Shown: positions 1 to 10,215 of the stretch, piece after piece
Layout: each line of letters opens with the position of its first letter
Position numbering within the stretch: the stretch's first letter is position 1
The notes under the pieces: generated by a model
Databases searched by the model: none
Seen by the model: only the letters and a program-made list of their open reading frames with translations
What the model was told of the DNA's origin: nothing
Assembly: GCA_030686995.1 (NCBI GenBank)
Contig: CM060693.1
Coordinates: 107,256,228-107,320,227 of the forward strand
DNA from: Artemisia argyi
Lineage: Eukaryota; Streptophyta; Magnoliopsida; Asterales; Asteraceae
Direction: 5' to 3'
DNA: 64,000 nucleotides
Translations under genes and position numbers: made by a program

Positions 1-51
1 TTGGTAGGGGTACAATTTGGATTCTGTTTTGGTTTTATATGTGTGGTTTAA

Positions 52-176
52 AAAGGAAAAAAAAAAAAGAAATAAAAGAAAAAAAAAAAGGAAAAAAAAG
101 AAAAAGAAAAAGAAAGAAAAAAAAAGAAAAAGAAAAAAGAAAGAAAAAAAAAAGAAAAAGAAGAAAAAAAAAAAGC
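52..176 (+). repeat. A/G-rich polypurine tract before the SABRE exon
   Basis: About 125 bases of A runs broken by single G. It runs straight into the lysine codon that begins the conserved SABRE segment 'KHRDDGFLLSSDYYTIRRQ', in the same reading frame, so it reads as a Lys/Glu/Arg run. It is probably an expansion of AAA/AAG codons or of an adjoining intron tract. Bases 1-51 hold nothing I recognise. Confidence 0.9.
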
Positions 177-1761
177 ATCGTGATGATGGATTTTTGTTGT
201 CCTCTGATTATTATACAATTAGAAGGCAATCGCCAAAGGCAGAACCTGCCAGATTGTTGGCATGGCAGGAAGCTGTAGAAAAAATCTTGAGATGACATAT
301 GTTAGGTCAGAGTTTGAAAATGGAAGCGAGAGTGATGAACAGGCAAGGTCCGACCCAAGTGAGGATGATGGGTATAATGTGGTAATTGCTGATAACTGTC
401 GGCGTATTTTTGTCTATGGACTGAAGCTACTATGGACGATTGATAATAGAAATGCTGTTTGGTCTTCGGTTGGTGAGTTATCTAAAGCATTTGCACTTCC
501 AAAACCTTCTCCTTCATGTCAGTATGCCCAGAGGCAGCTGCCAGAAGGAACCCAGATGCATGATAAAAACGAATCCCTTCAAGATGATGCCTCAAATAGC
601 TTTTCTACTGGTCAAGGCGCAAGTTCATCTATACAAAAGGAGGCATCAGGATCAGACCCATCTCTAAGGAGTTCATCTAAAGTAGAGAGTCAATCATTTA
701 GTGCTATTGGTAAGTGCAAATTTGCTTTAAGGTTTTCTTTGAGAAGCATATGTTGATCCACATATATTTTCTCACAAATTTGATTTGTATATGCATTGGC
801 TTGGGTTTTGTTTGAATTAAGCCAAATCAGAAATTTGAAATGAGATGGCAAGAGTCAAATTGGTCAACAGTCTAATAGTCGCCCACATGCTATTATGATG
901 CATTCAACCTGTTATTTTATGTTCTTTAAAGATTTCAATAATTTTCGAAACAATGTCTCTTTTGTTATTATAAGAATAGCTTTTACGTTTAAATGGATGA
1001 AAGTGTCTCTGGTTTTGCTCAACTCGTTTCAAGCAATACTATAAGTGACTCGTTCCAAGCTAAACCCTTTAACACCTGTTAGTCAAGCTGCCTATCGCAT
1101 ATTGATAGATCTGATAAGTCACCATTGTTTACATAACGTCTATTGTAAGACATTGTTTCTGTGTCAAAGGCTTAAGTGTATTTTTTGTTTAATTGTTAGA
1201 TAAGCATGGATTTGATGATCTGACGAGGAGGGCACTTGCCGTTTCATGGTAAACGTTATCGAGCCGCAATTTAATCTTCACTGGGACGATGCCAATGTAA
1301 GTTGTTACGGTGGTAGAAGTGACTTTTATTGGAAACTACTCCAGTTATCAAAATTTAAGAGATCTTCTTTTCCATGCATGAGTCACTATTTTCTTTTGTA
1401 TGTGTGTGCGCGTTCTTTTTTTTTTTTTTTTTTTTTTTTTATCTGTGAGTTGAAAATATATAAATCAGAATAGAAAAGGAGATAAAATATAAATGAAGCT
1501 ACTTAGTCATGGTTTATGCATGTTTTGCATATAAATGGTTCATTTTTGTATGGTCAACAGGGTAGATTTTTGCTTGCTGCTGTTAGCGGGAGAGTTTTAG
1601 CTCGCTCATTTCATGCAGTTCTCAACGTCGGCATAGAGATTATCAAACAAGCACTTGGCAGTGGAGATGTTACTAATTCTGAATTGACATGGAACCGTAT
1701 GCCATGTGATATGTTCTTCCGCTACACCAGGCACAAAGGCGGAACAACAGATTTAAAGGTG

Positions 1762-1832
<71 letters not shown>

Positions 1833-1966
1833 GCACCACTCTATATATATGCTCATTAGTTGTTCAATTCTTTGTGTTCCAGGTCAAACCTTTGAAAGAG
1901 CTTGCATTCAATTCTCAAAATATAACAGCAACTAAGAACTGGAACTGGAAACCTTCGCACCGAGGT
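177..1966 (+). pseudogene. SABRE/KINKY POLLEN-like gene fragment, first block of exons
   Basis: SABRE/KIP proteins are very large plant proteins of the FMP27/Hobbit-like family that act in cell expansion and membrane organisation. The piece at 177-709 reads 'HRDDGFLLSSDYYTIRRQSP' and, in a shifted frame, 'YNVVIADNCRRIFVYGLKLL', ending at donor G|GTAAGTG. Further exons are 1200-1296 ('MVNVIEPQFNLHWDDAN', donor GTAAGT), 1561-1758 ('GRFLLAAVSGRVLARSFHA' to 'MPCDMFFRYTRHKGGTTDLK', acceptor CAACAG) and 1883-1966 ('VKPLKELAFNSQNITAT'). Defects: a one-base frameshift near 270-277, another near 1220, and loss of roughly 50 residues inside the third exon, judged from my memory of the family. A T-tract (1411-1440) sits in an intron. 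The reading leaves SABRE after 'NITAT', so the fragment is truncated there. Identity is by remembered family sequence and is strong; function is lost. Confidence 0.85.
1763..1833 (+). repeat. (CT)n-(CA)n compound microsatellite
   Basis: About 50 bases of CT followed by about 20 bases of CA, just inside the intron after the SABRE exon that ends at 1758. Confidence 0.95.
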
Positions 1967-2251
1967 ACTAAAACTCCCCGATTTTAGCATTTGATTATGC
2001 TGAAAAGTTACCCCCTATGCTGCTCTGTAAATTGAGGAACATTTCCTAACTCCTCTTTTAAGGGTTTTAGGGTAGTGATTTTACTTGTCATGCCCAATTA
2101 AGTACAAAAAAAAATTCCCATCAATAGTAAACTAAAGATTCTTAACAGGATTCTTTTCCTCATCTGTGATGAAAGTAGTAGAATATGAGCTAAAAGCTAT
2201 ATCAAATATGGATCATATAAATCATTTCTTAATGAATTTTTTTATTTGCAG

Positions 2252-2428
2252 TTCACAGCTTTCTCTTCGTTAAATGATTTGCATGATCAAGTTGAGCAAA
2301 CTAGAGTTTTGAATGTTGTATCTTGTTCTGCTACTGCCTTGGGCTCACGTCTCCCATCAATGGCCAATGCAAGAGCCAAGGTTGCTGGTGCAGTTGCTAT
2401 GCTTCGTCCTGTTTCTAGTAGCACACAT
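2252..2428 (+). pseudogene. Exon fragment of an unidentified plant gene ('ALGSRLPSMANARAKV')
   Basis: A clean acceptor (TTTGCAG) opens a reading frame 'LNDLHDQVEQTRVLNVVS', then 'ATALGSRLPSMANARAKVAG' and 'AVAMLRPVSSSTH', ending at a GTAAAT donor. The codons look like a real conserved exon. The last part recurs at 12264-12299 ending in Q|GTAAAT, which implies the ancestral exon ended '...SSSTQ'. The exon at 3088 probably belongs to the same gene. I do not recognise the family. Confidence 0.5.
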
Positions 2429-2601
2429 GTAAATTCTTTTTCATTTTGGTTCACGTATGGAAGGTTTAATGATAAACCTAGGGGTGGCAAAATAGGACAC
2501 TGTAAATTACTCTAAAATTCTATTGTTAAAATGTTTTACCTGGTCAAAAAGTACATTTAATAATAGAAGTATTAAGCATTTCATTAACACTTTGGTTTTA
2601 G

Positions 2602-2905
2602 GCTCTGAACCGCAAGATGACGGTCTTGATTCACGTGATCACTGGAAACGAGTTATGCAAGGCCATGCTGGAGCTAATTTGGTAAGTCAAATGTCAATAC
2701 TAAACAATCTCATGTTATATTCTGGTTTAAAGTAGCAATTTGGAACATTTTGCTCATTTCTGCTATCAAATGCAACTATTACTAAGAGGTTAATGTGTAT
2801 GGTTGTAGGTACCTCTTGTAGCATCAAATCGCATAGGTAAAGAGGTCATTGAGACAGAACATGGTAAAAGTGCAATCACATTCTACGGCAACTCCTTAAT
2901 AGCAG
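2602..2905 (+). pseudogene. N-carbamoylputrescine amidase fragment (two exons)
   Basis: The amidase hydrolyses N-carbamoylputrescine to putrescine in the arginine decarboxylase route of polyamine synthesis (carbon-nitrogen hydrolase/nitrilase superfamily). Exon 2602-2681 reads 'GSEPQDDGLDSRDHWKRVMQ' then 'GHAGANL', with acceptor TTTTAG and donor GTAAGT. Exon 2809-2905 reads 'VPLVASNRIGKEVIETEHGK' then 'SAITFYGNSLIAG', with acceptor TTGTAG and donor GTATGT. Both match the C-terminal half of the plant enzyme as I know it. Only these exons are present: the part with the catalytic cysteine and the C-terminus are missing, so it is a captured or displaced fragment lying between exons of other genes. 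Confidence 0.85.
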
Positions 2906-3087
2906 GTATGTAAAATTCTAATCATTGCTCTGAACCTACAACTGTGGTTGGTTATTACTAGAGGTGGATAAATAACCTGTTTGAAATTATAAAACTTTAC
3001 GTGTTCCACCTGTTGGAGACTAGGAGATAACACAACTCCTAGATAAGCCTAAGGGGGATATGTAATTTCTTTTTTGATAAATTGTAG

Positions 3088-3270
3088 GTAGTGATGAAGC
3101 GAGCTCAGAATGTTGCACAAGCAGTATTTAGAATCCGTTCACCCTTATCCGCCTGGTCATGCATGGGTGCACGTCGTTGTCTAGTTGGCAATGCACCAAC
3201 GGAAGGATTTTCTGAAACTTCCCTCATACTTGAAAGCTTGCTGATTCAGACAACAGGCTACAATAAATAA
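3088..3270 (+). pseudogene. Exon fragment 'MKRAQNVAQAV...WSCMG' (copy 1), unidentified gene
   Basis: Acceptor TTGTAG precedes 'VVMKRAQNVAQAVFRIRS', then 'LSAWSCMGARR' and a serine/threonine-rich tail 'EGFSETSLILESL'. This copy has small deletions and point changes compared with copy 2 (5228-5417) and copy 3 (12929-13110). It is probably the exon after 2252-2428 in the ancestral gene. Family not identified. Confidence 0.45.
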
Positions 3271-3309
3271 CCCCAAAGTGTATCTTTTTGGAGTGGTTAA
3301 GTTATCAGG

Positions 3310-3310
<1 letters not shown>

Positions 3311-3353
<43 letters not shown>

Positions 3354-3436
3354 GAAAGAAAAAGAAAAAAAAAGGAAAAAAAAAGAAAAGAAAAGAAAAA
3401 GAAAGAAAAAAGAAAGGAAAAAGAAAAAAAAAAAAG
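3311..3436 (+). repeat. Expanded polypurine (lysine-codon) tract, copy 1
   Basis: About 125 bases of A with single G, lying between codons for 'WLSYQDK' and 'KPEVFGGLWEEW' and kept in one open frame. The matching tract is about 220 bases in copy 2 and about 55 in copy 3. Confidence 0.9.
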
Positions 3437-3866
3437 AAACGAAGAAAAACCCGAGGTTTTTGGTGGGTTGTGGGAGGAGTGGTCATGTTATATGGACCTT
3501 GTACATGAAATTCGTAGCTTAAATGGAGGAGACACAAAGCTTTTGATGGACATACGATGGTCTGTGGTTATGATCTTAATAATGGTTTTGAAGACGGTTA
3601 GTTTCTTTGAATGAACTTAACATGGGTCAAAATGTGTGATTCTCTTTTTAGTCCGTTTTATACCTAGTCAATGTTATTTTTTGTTCTTCAGGTGGAAGAA
3701 ATATACTGAGGATATGCCTAAAGAGCAGCATATTTGGTATCTTGAACCATATAATGAAATCACATCAGGTTCTTCTGAGGAAGATATTAATTTTGATTGA
3801 AGATAAAAGTCACTATCTCACAGTGTTGGCTCCACAAATTGGAGCAACATGGATGCAACGCGGTAC
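3437..3866 (+). pseudogene. Midasin (MDN1) N-terminal exon fragments, copy 1
   Basis: Midasin is the giant dynein-like AAA ATPase that releases assembly factors from pre-60S ribosomes. 'KPEVFGGLWEEWSCYMDLV' and 'LLMDIRWSVVMILIMVLKT' (3440-3600) resemble the helical N-terminal region upstream of its first AAA module. A second exon from 3692 (acceptor CTTCAG) reads 'WKKYTEDMPKEQHIWYLEPY'. A further stretch reads 'LTVLAPQIGATWMQR' before a GT at about 3867. Support for midasin comes mainly from the AAA exons of copy 3 (13.8-14.4 kb), which carry the diagnostic Walker A context. The two bodies of exons are out of frame with each other. Confidence 0.6.
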
Positions 3867-3952
3867 TATAAATAAAACTAAGCTATTTATGTGCAATATG
3901 ATGCTATTTACTGTCACTTTAAATTATTGAAGTTTGTTTTATGTAATATTAG

Positions 3953-4071
3953 GGATGTTCATGACACGTGATGATATATGGAAGCTTTCTCTCTTTATTG
4001 ATGCTTCTGGAGATTCATATTCAGATAAGGAATGGAATCTTTGGATGATAACTTGTAGAAGATTCACACTG
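3953..4071 (+). pseudogene. SABRE exon ('DASGDSYSDKEWNLWMI'), copy 1
   Basis: Acceptor ATTAG, then 'DDIWKLSLFIDASGDSY' and 'SDKEWNLWMITCRRFTL', ending G|GTAAGA. In SABRE this segment directly precedes the 'LVQ..L+KEL' exon, which is present here at 7099. In this copy Gly and Ser of the 'WMITGRRSTL' motif are changed to Cys and Phe. Confidence 0.7.
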
Positions 4072-4859
4072 GTAAGATGCAAAATTTTTCAGCTAATTAT
4101 TTGCTAAACTTCGCAATGTGTTATTACTTATTAGGCTAAAACTCAATTACTGGGCTAATATATATTGGAATATGTTACTTGGGCTAGAACGTATTCAAGA
4201 ACTGTTTAAATGTAGATCTTTATTTCTCACAAGCATGCATTTCGAGATGAGTTCTGTATATATTTCTTGCATCATGTTTTGAAAGCAAAACATGTAAATA
4301 TATAACTATGGCTTTTTTGTTTTATGTTGTGTTGTGTTATTTTGGTGGCATCGTTGATATAAAAAAGTACTAATATTTTCAGATTTATTTTAAATTCTGA
4401 ATTGACATGGAACCTATGCATTCAATTCTCAAAATTCTGAATTGACATGTAAGTTCATAATATTTTCAGATGTATTTTAAATTCTGAATTGACATGAAAA
4501 TGCCTCTGGCTTGCATTCAATTCTCAAAATATAACAGCAACTAAGAACTGGAACTGGAAACCTTCGCACCGAGGTATTAAAACTCCCTGATTTTAGCATT
4601 TGATTATGCTGAAAAGTTACCCCCTATGCTGCTCTGTAAATTGAGGAACATTTCCTAACTCCTCTTTTAAGGATTTTAGGGTAGTGATTTTACTTGTCAT
4701 GCCCAATAAAGTACAAAAAAAATTCCCATCAATAGTAAACTAAAGATTCTTAACAGGATTCTGTTCCTCATCTGTGATGAAAGTACTAGAATATGAGCTA
4801 AAATCTATATCAAATATGGATCATATAAATCATTTCTTAATGAATTTTTTTATTTGCAG
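4072..4859. other. Non-coding, intron-like and duplication junction
   Basis: AT-rich sequence with no coding signal. It holds the three-fold 'aaattctgaattgacatg' linker (4390-4500) and the start of duplication copy 2. A degraded 'ITATKNWNWKPSHR' reading at 4535-4575 mirrors 1922-1966. Confidence 0.7.
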
Positions 4860-5047
4860 TTCACAGCTTCCTCTTGGTTAAATGATTTGCGTGATCAAGT
4901 TGAGCAAACTAGAGTTTTGAATGTTGTATTTCGTTCTGCTACAGCCTTGGGCTCACGTCTCCCATCAATGGCCAATGCAAGAGCCAAGGTTGAGACAGAA
5001 CATGGTAAAAGTGCAATCACATTCTACGGCAACTCCTTTATAGCAGG
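4860..5047 (+). pseudogene. Fused exon: unidentified gene joined to amidase fragment
   Basis: Copy 2 of the 2252 exon reads 'ALGSRLPSMANARAKV' and passes without an intron into 'ETEHGKSAITFYGNSFIAG' of N-carbamoylputrescine amidase. Compared with copy 1, about 450 bases (end of the first exon, the intron, all of amidase exon 1 and the start of exon 2) are deleted. The breakpoints share the short sequence GAGGT/AAGGT. The frame stays open across the junction, so the exon is chimeric. Confidence 0.75.
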
Positions 5048-5227
5048 TATGTAAAATTCTAATCATTGCTCTGAACCTACAACTGTGGTTGGTTATTACT
5101 AGAGGTGGATAAATAACCTGTTTGAAATTATAAAACTCTACGTGTTCGACCTGTTGGAGATTTGGAGATAACACAACTCCTAGATAAGCCCAAGGGGGAT
5201 ATGTAATCTCTCTTTTGATTAATTGTA

Positions 5228-5417
5228 GGTAGTGATGCAGCGAGCTCAGAATGTTGCACAAGCAGTATTTAGAATCCGTTCAACCTTATCTGCCTGGTCA
5301 TGCATGGGTGCACGTCGTCGTCCAGTTGGCAATGCACCAACGGATGGATTTTCTGAAACTTCCCTCATACTTGAAACGCTTGCTGATTCTCTTACATCAG
5401 ACAACAGGCTACAATAA
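5228..5417 (+). pseudogene. Exon fragment 'MQRAQNVAQAV...MGARRR', copy 2, unidentified gene
   Basis: The best-preserved copy: 'AQNVAQAVFRIRSTLSAWS', 'CMGARRRPVGNAPTDGF', 'SETSLILETLADSLTSDNRL', then a TAA. The acceptor is TTGTAG. Basic and serine-rich; family not recognised. Confidence 0.45.
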
Positions 5418-5461
5418 ATAACCCCAAAGTGTATGTTTTTAGAGTGGTTTAGTTATCAGGA

Positions 5462-5683
5462 TAAAAAAAAAGGAAAAAAAAAAAAACAAAAAAACAAAAA
5501 GAAAACATAATAAAAGAAAAGGAAAAAAAAAGGAAAAAAGAAAAGAAAAAGAAAAAGAAAGAAAAAAAAAGGAAAAAGAAAAAAAAAAGAAGAAAAAAGA
5601 AAATATAAAAGAAGAAAAAAGAAAAAAAAAAAGGAAAAAAGGAAAAAAAAAAAAAAAGAAAAAAAGAAAAGAAAAGAAGAAAA
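5462..5683 (+). repeat. Expanded polypurine tract, copy 2
   Basis: About 220 bases of A with scattered G and a few C/T, in the same place as 3311-3436. It is the longest of the three alleles of this tract in the window. Confidence 0.9.
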
Positions 5684-6097
5684 ACCCGAGGTTTTTGGTG
5701 GGTTGTGGGAGGAGTGGTCATGTTATATGGACCTTGTACATGAAATTCGTAGCTTAAATGGAGGAGACACAGAGCTTTTGATGGACATACGATGGTCTGT
5801 GGTTCTGATCTTAATTGTGGTTTTGGAGACGGTTAGTTTCTTTGAATGAACTTAACATGGGTCAAGATGTGTGATTCTCTTTTAGTCCGTTTTATACCTA
5901 GTCAATGTTATTTTTTGTTCCTCAGGTGGAAGAAATATACTGAGGATATGCCTAAAGAGCAGCATATTTGGTATCTTGAACCATATAATGAATGCACATC
6001 AGGTTCTTCTGAGGAAGATATTAATTTTGATCGAAGATAAAAGTCACTATCTCACAGTGTTGGCTCCACAAATTGGAGCAACATGGATGCAACGCGG
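5684..6097 (+). pseudogene. Midasin N-terminal exon fragments, copy 2
   Basis: Repeats 3437-3866: the 'EVFGGLWEEWSCYMDLVHE' region, then an exon from about 5926 (acceptor CCTCAG) with 'WKKYTEDMPKEQHIWYLEPY' and 'SGSSEEDINFD', then 'LTVLAPQIGATWMQR' before GT. The poly-A tract and frameshifts prevent one continuous reading. Confidence 0.6.
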
Positions 6098-6186
6098 TAC
6101 TATAAATAAAACTGAGCTATTTATGTGCAATATGATGCTGTTTACTGTCACTTTAAATTATTGAAGTCTGTTTTACGTAATATTAG

Positions 6187-6305
6187 GGATATTCATGACA
6201 CGTGATGATATACGGAAGCTTTCTCTCTTTATTGATGCTTCTGGAGATTCATATTTAGATAAGGAAGAAAATCTTTGGATGATAACTGGTAGAAGATCCA
6301 CACTG
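6187..6305 (+). pseudogene. SABRE exon, copy 2
   Basis: Same exon as 3953-4071 but closer to the family: 'DSYLDKEENLWMITGRRSTL' before G|GTAAGA. This is the copy correctly placed to splice to the SABRE exon at 7099. Confidence 0.7.
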
Positions 6306-7098
6306 GTAAGATGCAAAATTTTTCAGCTTATTATTTGCTAAACTTCGCAATGTGTTATTAGGCTAAAACTCAATTACTGGGCTAATATATATTGAAATAT
6401 GTTACTTGGGCTAGAACGTATTCAAGAACTGTTTAAATGTAGATCTTTATTTCTCACAAGCATGCATTTCGAGATGAGTTCTGTATATATTTCTTGCATC
6501 ATGTTTTGAAAGCAAAACATGTAAGTTCATATATAACTATGGCTTTTCTGTTTTATGCTGTGTTGTGTTATTTTGGTGGCATCGTTGATATAAAAAAGTA
6601 CTAATATTTTCAGATGTATTTGAAATTCATGGATTGCAGCAAGTAGACAACTCAACTGTATACATATAGATACAAGTATATATTGCAGTTGACAGGTTTA
6701 CCTGTTTATGCTTTACATATGCACGCTGACTAAGTTTATCATGATTTGTTCTATGTTGATTTCTTAATAGTTCGATTTATTTTTTTTTTTTTTTATCATA
6801 CTTGCAATAAGATGCAATAAGTTCAGAGCCCTACATCTTTTCTTAGAGTTCATACATCACATGGAGAGCTCCCCTCTAAAAACAATCAAATCTTGTGGCT
6901 AGTTATCAAACTATGATTCTTTCATTGTCTATGTATGTTCATCCCACTAGTGCATGTTCCACTTGAAACTGGGGGGAGGGGGAGAGGGAGAGAAGGGGGG
7001 GGGGGGGGCATGACTACATGTAAACATGCAGCAAAGTTTGTGATTATCATTGTTGTATTCATTATATTTGCAAATACTAAAATGCTTCACATGTACAG
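6306..7098. other. Intron-like sequence with a G-rich run
   Basis: No coding signal. Contains a T-tract (6778-6794) and a purine run at 6969-7009 ending in about 14 G, with several G-blocks able to form a G-quadruplex on the + strand. Lies between two consecutive SABRE exons. Confidence 0.6.
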
Positions 7099-7323
7099 GT
7101 GCAAAGACTGAGGAAAGAATTGGCAAATGCGCAAACATCTAGAAAGATTGCTGCTGCATCTTTGAGGATGGTTATGCAGAAAGCTGCACAAATACGACTT
7201 ATGGAGAAAGAGAAAAATAAAAGCCCATCATGTGTCATGCGCATATCATTGCAAATCAAGAAAGTGGTTTGGGGAATGCTTGTGGATGGAAAATCTTTTG
7301 TAGAGGCTGAGATAAATGACATG
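7099..7323 (+). pseudogene. SABRE exon ('LRKELANAQTSRKIAAASLR')
   Basis: Acceptor TGTACAG, then 'VQRLRKELANAQTSRKIAAA', 'SLRMVMQKAAQIRLMEKEKN', 'KSPSCVMRISLQIKKVVWG' and 'MLVDGKSFVEAEINDM', ending at donor GTAAGC. This is among the most conserved parts of SABRE/KIP. The exon is open throughout, with no stop or frameshift, so it is the least damaged coding piece of the mosaic. The next exon in the family ('YDFDRDYKDVG') follows at 9374. Confidence 0.88.
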
Positions 7324-9373
7324 GTAAGCTTTCAAAGACCTTTTGTTTGTTCTACATTACTTTTAAGACTGAAGGGGGTCCCTCCTTCAAAAAGGCAGAA
7401 AAGAAGAATATTTGTACCCAAAGTTGTTGGGATAGACTTAAAATGGACTGAAAACAAATTACAGAACACTGCAACCCAAGAGCAAACATAATGGAGATTA
7501 AACCCTAGGGTGTCTAGATAACGGTATTCTTCCATGTATTCTTGTCTGAAGCCATCATTTTTGATATTTGACATGTCCATTGCATGCAAACTTTAACTCT
7601 CTTTACCCCTGTTATGAAACGTGGTGAATTTCTACTTCTCGTAACAATCTCCACCATATGCTTATTTGAAACGTGGTGAATTTCTACCTCAACTTCTCTC
7701 AACTCCTGCAATCCAGCCATCTCTTGCTTATCATCAGTTTTATTCCTGCCCTCATTTTGTTGCTCACATTCACATCTATGGTACACTTGTCTTTTTCCTA
7801 ACAAGTTAATGTCCAAATGCACTTGTGATCCTCTTCCTTGTCCAATAAAGTTTCATTTCTTATACTCAATGTTATTTCAGCTTTATATCTATATATTTGA
7901 AAGTGTTCTTCAAAGAATAACTTTTAACACATTGCCTAGTAGCATCAATTGTTATTCTTTCATCATGTGATCCATGTATAACATTAACAATGATAAGGCC
8001 TCGATCCAAATCTTGGGTAACTTTAGAGGCAGGGGTAATTACTTGTCTCATGGTTGCATATGTTTTCTCACTTCTTACATTCTGGTTGTTCCTTGGTGTA
8101 AATCTTCGGCATGTATCGTAAGGACTTTTTGTTTCAGAAGTTTGTCATGTCACTTCTCAGTGTAGCCAAAAGCTAGGCGGTTTACCCTAAAGCGCGTTAC
8201 TAGAGGAAGAAAAAGCTTTGTTAAGCTACCGAGAAGCGCTCGCTTTTTTTTATAATGGGTACTTTTTAAATTTATAGCTAATGAAATTTTACAGCTGGCC
8301 CTAAACTTCTAAATTAGATTAAATAATTACAAAACTAACCCTTTAATATAATATTAAATACTACACTTATTGACAATAAAGTATCCTCTCTCCCCACGTT
8401 TCAAATTTCACTGAAGCTCTCACTTTTGTCGCTTCTCGCCTTAGCGAAAGGCATGTCGCTATGAGGTCGCTTTCGCCTTTATGTGCATATTCTTTTCCTG
8501 GCTTTCATAAGATTTCATTGAGTTGTTCAAACCAACAAAATAGTCTTTAAATTTATATCCTTTGTTTAGACTAAATTGAATTGATATCTTCTTCTCAAAT
8601 CTTAGCCTATCCTCAAAACCCACAATTGTAGTGTCATTGTGAGGCAGGTAAGCTTGATTACTCAATAACTTGTTCAGCTAAGGTACTTTTACTCCATTAA
8701 CAAGAGATACTCCTTAACTTGGGATAAACATTAAATAATACGATTCTATTAGTATTGCCAAAAGAGTCGCTAAGTTTATTGTACACACCATGCTATGTTA
8801 CTCAATAACTTGTTCAGCTATGTTCATTGAACATCATATCAAATTCTCTTTCTTCATGTGACGTTTTTAGTTATTCAACTTCCATTGTATGTCACAAAAT
8901 CACCTTTTATTATATAATCTAGTTGTAGCGTCTCTATTCGAGTTATACTTGTCAACCATGTAAAACCTATCTATTTCCTAAGGAAAAAAAACTCATGTAC
9001 ACTCACCACCAATAGTTATTAAATATGTGAATATATACTGGTAGAGGAAGATTATCCTAGCTCCCTATTAGAAGGTAAATCCATGTATATCAACCTCTAC
9101 ATTAATTATTAAATTCTAGTTTCTCAACCAAGTGGGTGTGGTTGCCTATAACAATAGACATTACAAGCACTTTTGACAATAAAAATTGCACCTCATCTTT
9201 AGAGAAGAAATTTTGGAAGAATGGCGTGAAAATTGAATCTTCACGTTTCAAAAGCTTATGCTCCTTATTCTACTTTTTTGTTCTCTTGTTTGGTTGTTGA
9301 ATTTTATCCCTTTGTGGGGGTCAGGAGTGGGTTTCATTCCTGATGATCTAATAAATCTTTTTGTTATATGCAG
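7324..9373. other. Large intron-like stretch with possible small transposon
   Basis: Two kb between consecutive SABRE exons with no convincing gene. At 7560-7690 a 'gaaacgtggtgaatttctac' phrase occurs twice about 50 bases apart. At 8170-8475 an AT-rich core is bounded by GC-rich motifs ('aagcgcgttac...gcgctcgc' and 'cgcttctcgccttagcgaaag'), which could be a degenerate MITE, though no clean inverted repeat is visible. Confidence 0.4.
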
Positions 9374-10215
9374 ATATATGATTTTGACAGAGATTACAAA
9401 GATGTAGGTCTGGCTAGGTTCACAACAAAGTACTTTGTTAAGTTGTGTGATATTTACATATCCTGTACTAATCAAAACGACTGTTTAATCGTTAAAGGTG
9501 GACATTTACCCTTTGAAAATGCATTTGATGGAGACGATGTACAGTGATGTGGGAGTACTTCTTACCTGAGGAGGAGCAAGACAGTTAGCGACGACAGGTT
9601 AGGAGACTTTCTATTATTGACTTGTCAAAATTTTGGAAAACTTAGCAATTGAACATTACCGTTTGATAAATAGGAAGTTTGGAACTACTTTTGGTTTAAG
9701 ACGAGCAAAAAAAGGTTCCATTGTGAATGAGGCTTCTGCTTCAAGCAGTCACTCAACAAAAGAGTCAGAGGGATCCTCCAGATCTAACCCTTATGTAGTG
9801 CCAGTAACATATGGAAGCAATCATTCATCCATCCATGGTGATACGACACATTTGGGTTTTTGATCGCCTTTAATATTATAATGTTTCTTTGGTGTCAGGT
9901 TTCTTAAGCATATCACTAATCATTGGTGATGCCACCACACATGGAGGCATCTAAAGGGCAGAATGGGAAAGTCATAGCACTCGAGTTAGGACGATCTTCA
10001 TCTTTTGACATAAAATGTGAAGAATCTGTTGCAGATGAACTTGTGCTACAACTTCATTCTTCGAATTTTGCTCCATCAAAGATGGAATATAAGGACATTA
10101 AAACTTCCAAAACTGGTCGTTCTTCTCTAGAAGAAAAGAAGATAAATAAACCAAATGATGAGAAAAGGTCTAGACCTCGGGTAATGAGGGAATTCCATAA
10201 GCCAGGTTGGTCGAG
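9374..10215 (+). pseudogene. SABRE exon group following the 7099 exon
   Basis: Exon 9374-9439 (acceptor ATGCAG) reads 'YDFDRDYKDVGLARFTTKYF'. 9498-9597 reads 'VDIYPLKMHLMETMY' then, shifted, 'MWEYFLPEEEQDS*RRQ' (CAG changed to TAG) before donor GTTAGG. 9674-9863 reads 'EVW' then, after a one-base slip, 'LRRAKKGSIVNEASASSSHS', 'TKESEGSSRSN'. 9940-10215 reads 'RSSSFDIKCEESVADELVLQ', 'KTGRSSLEEKKINKPNDEKR', 'SRPRVMREFHKPG'. Exon order and sequence follow SABRE, with missing pieces (the 'VRNCLPNAKSDMVLSAWNPP' part is absent), frameshifts and a nonsense codon. Confidence 0.85.

Larger units (their letters stand above)
1897..6620 (+). repeat. Tandem segmental duplication of a gene-mosaic block
   Basis: Copy 1 (about 1897-4385) and copy 2 (about 4511-6620) are collinear and nearly identical apart from indels. 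Both start in 'cttgcattcaattctcaaaa' and end in 'gtactaatattttcag'. Each carries, in order, an unidentified exon, amidase sequence, the 'WSCMGARRR' exon, a polypurine tract, midasin exons and a SABRE exon. Copy 2 lacks the first amidase exon. A short A/T-rich linker (4380-4510) repeats 'aaattctgaattgacatg' three times at the junction. A partial third copy lies at 12.26-13.7 kb. Confidence 0.85.

Noticed and set aside
3181..3537. Phe-rich minus-strand frames opposite the polypurine tracts (also 35-298 and 5449-5721)
   Set aside because: Shadows of the A/G tracts; they look like membrane proteins only because TTT encodes Phe.
7514..7822. Minus-strand 102-residue frame in the SABRE intron
   Set aside because: Hydrophilic and unlike any family I know; no splice or promoter context. 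A copia remnant was considered but no RT or integrase motif was found.
8170..8475. A defined MITE
   Set aside because: The GC-rich ends are suggestive but no matching inverted repeat or target duplication could be shown by eye.
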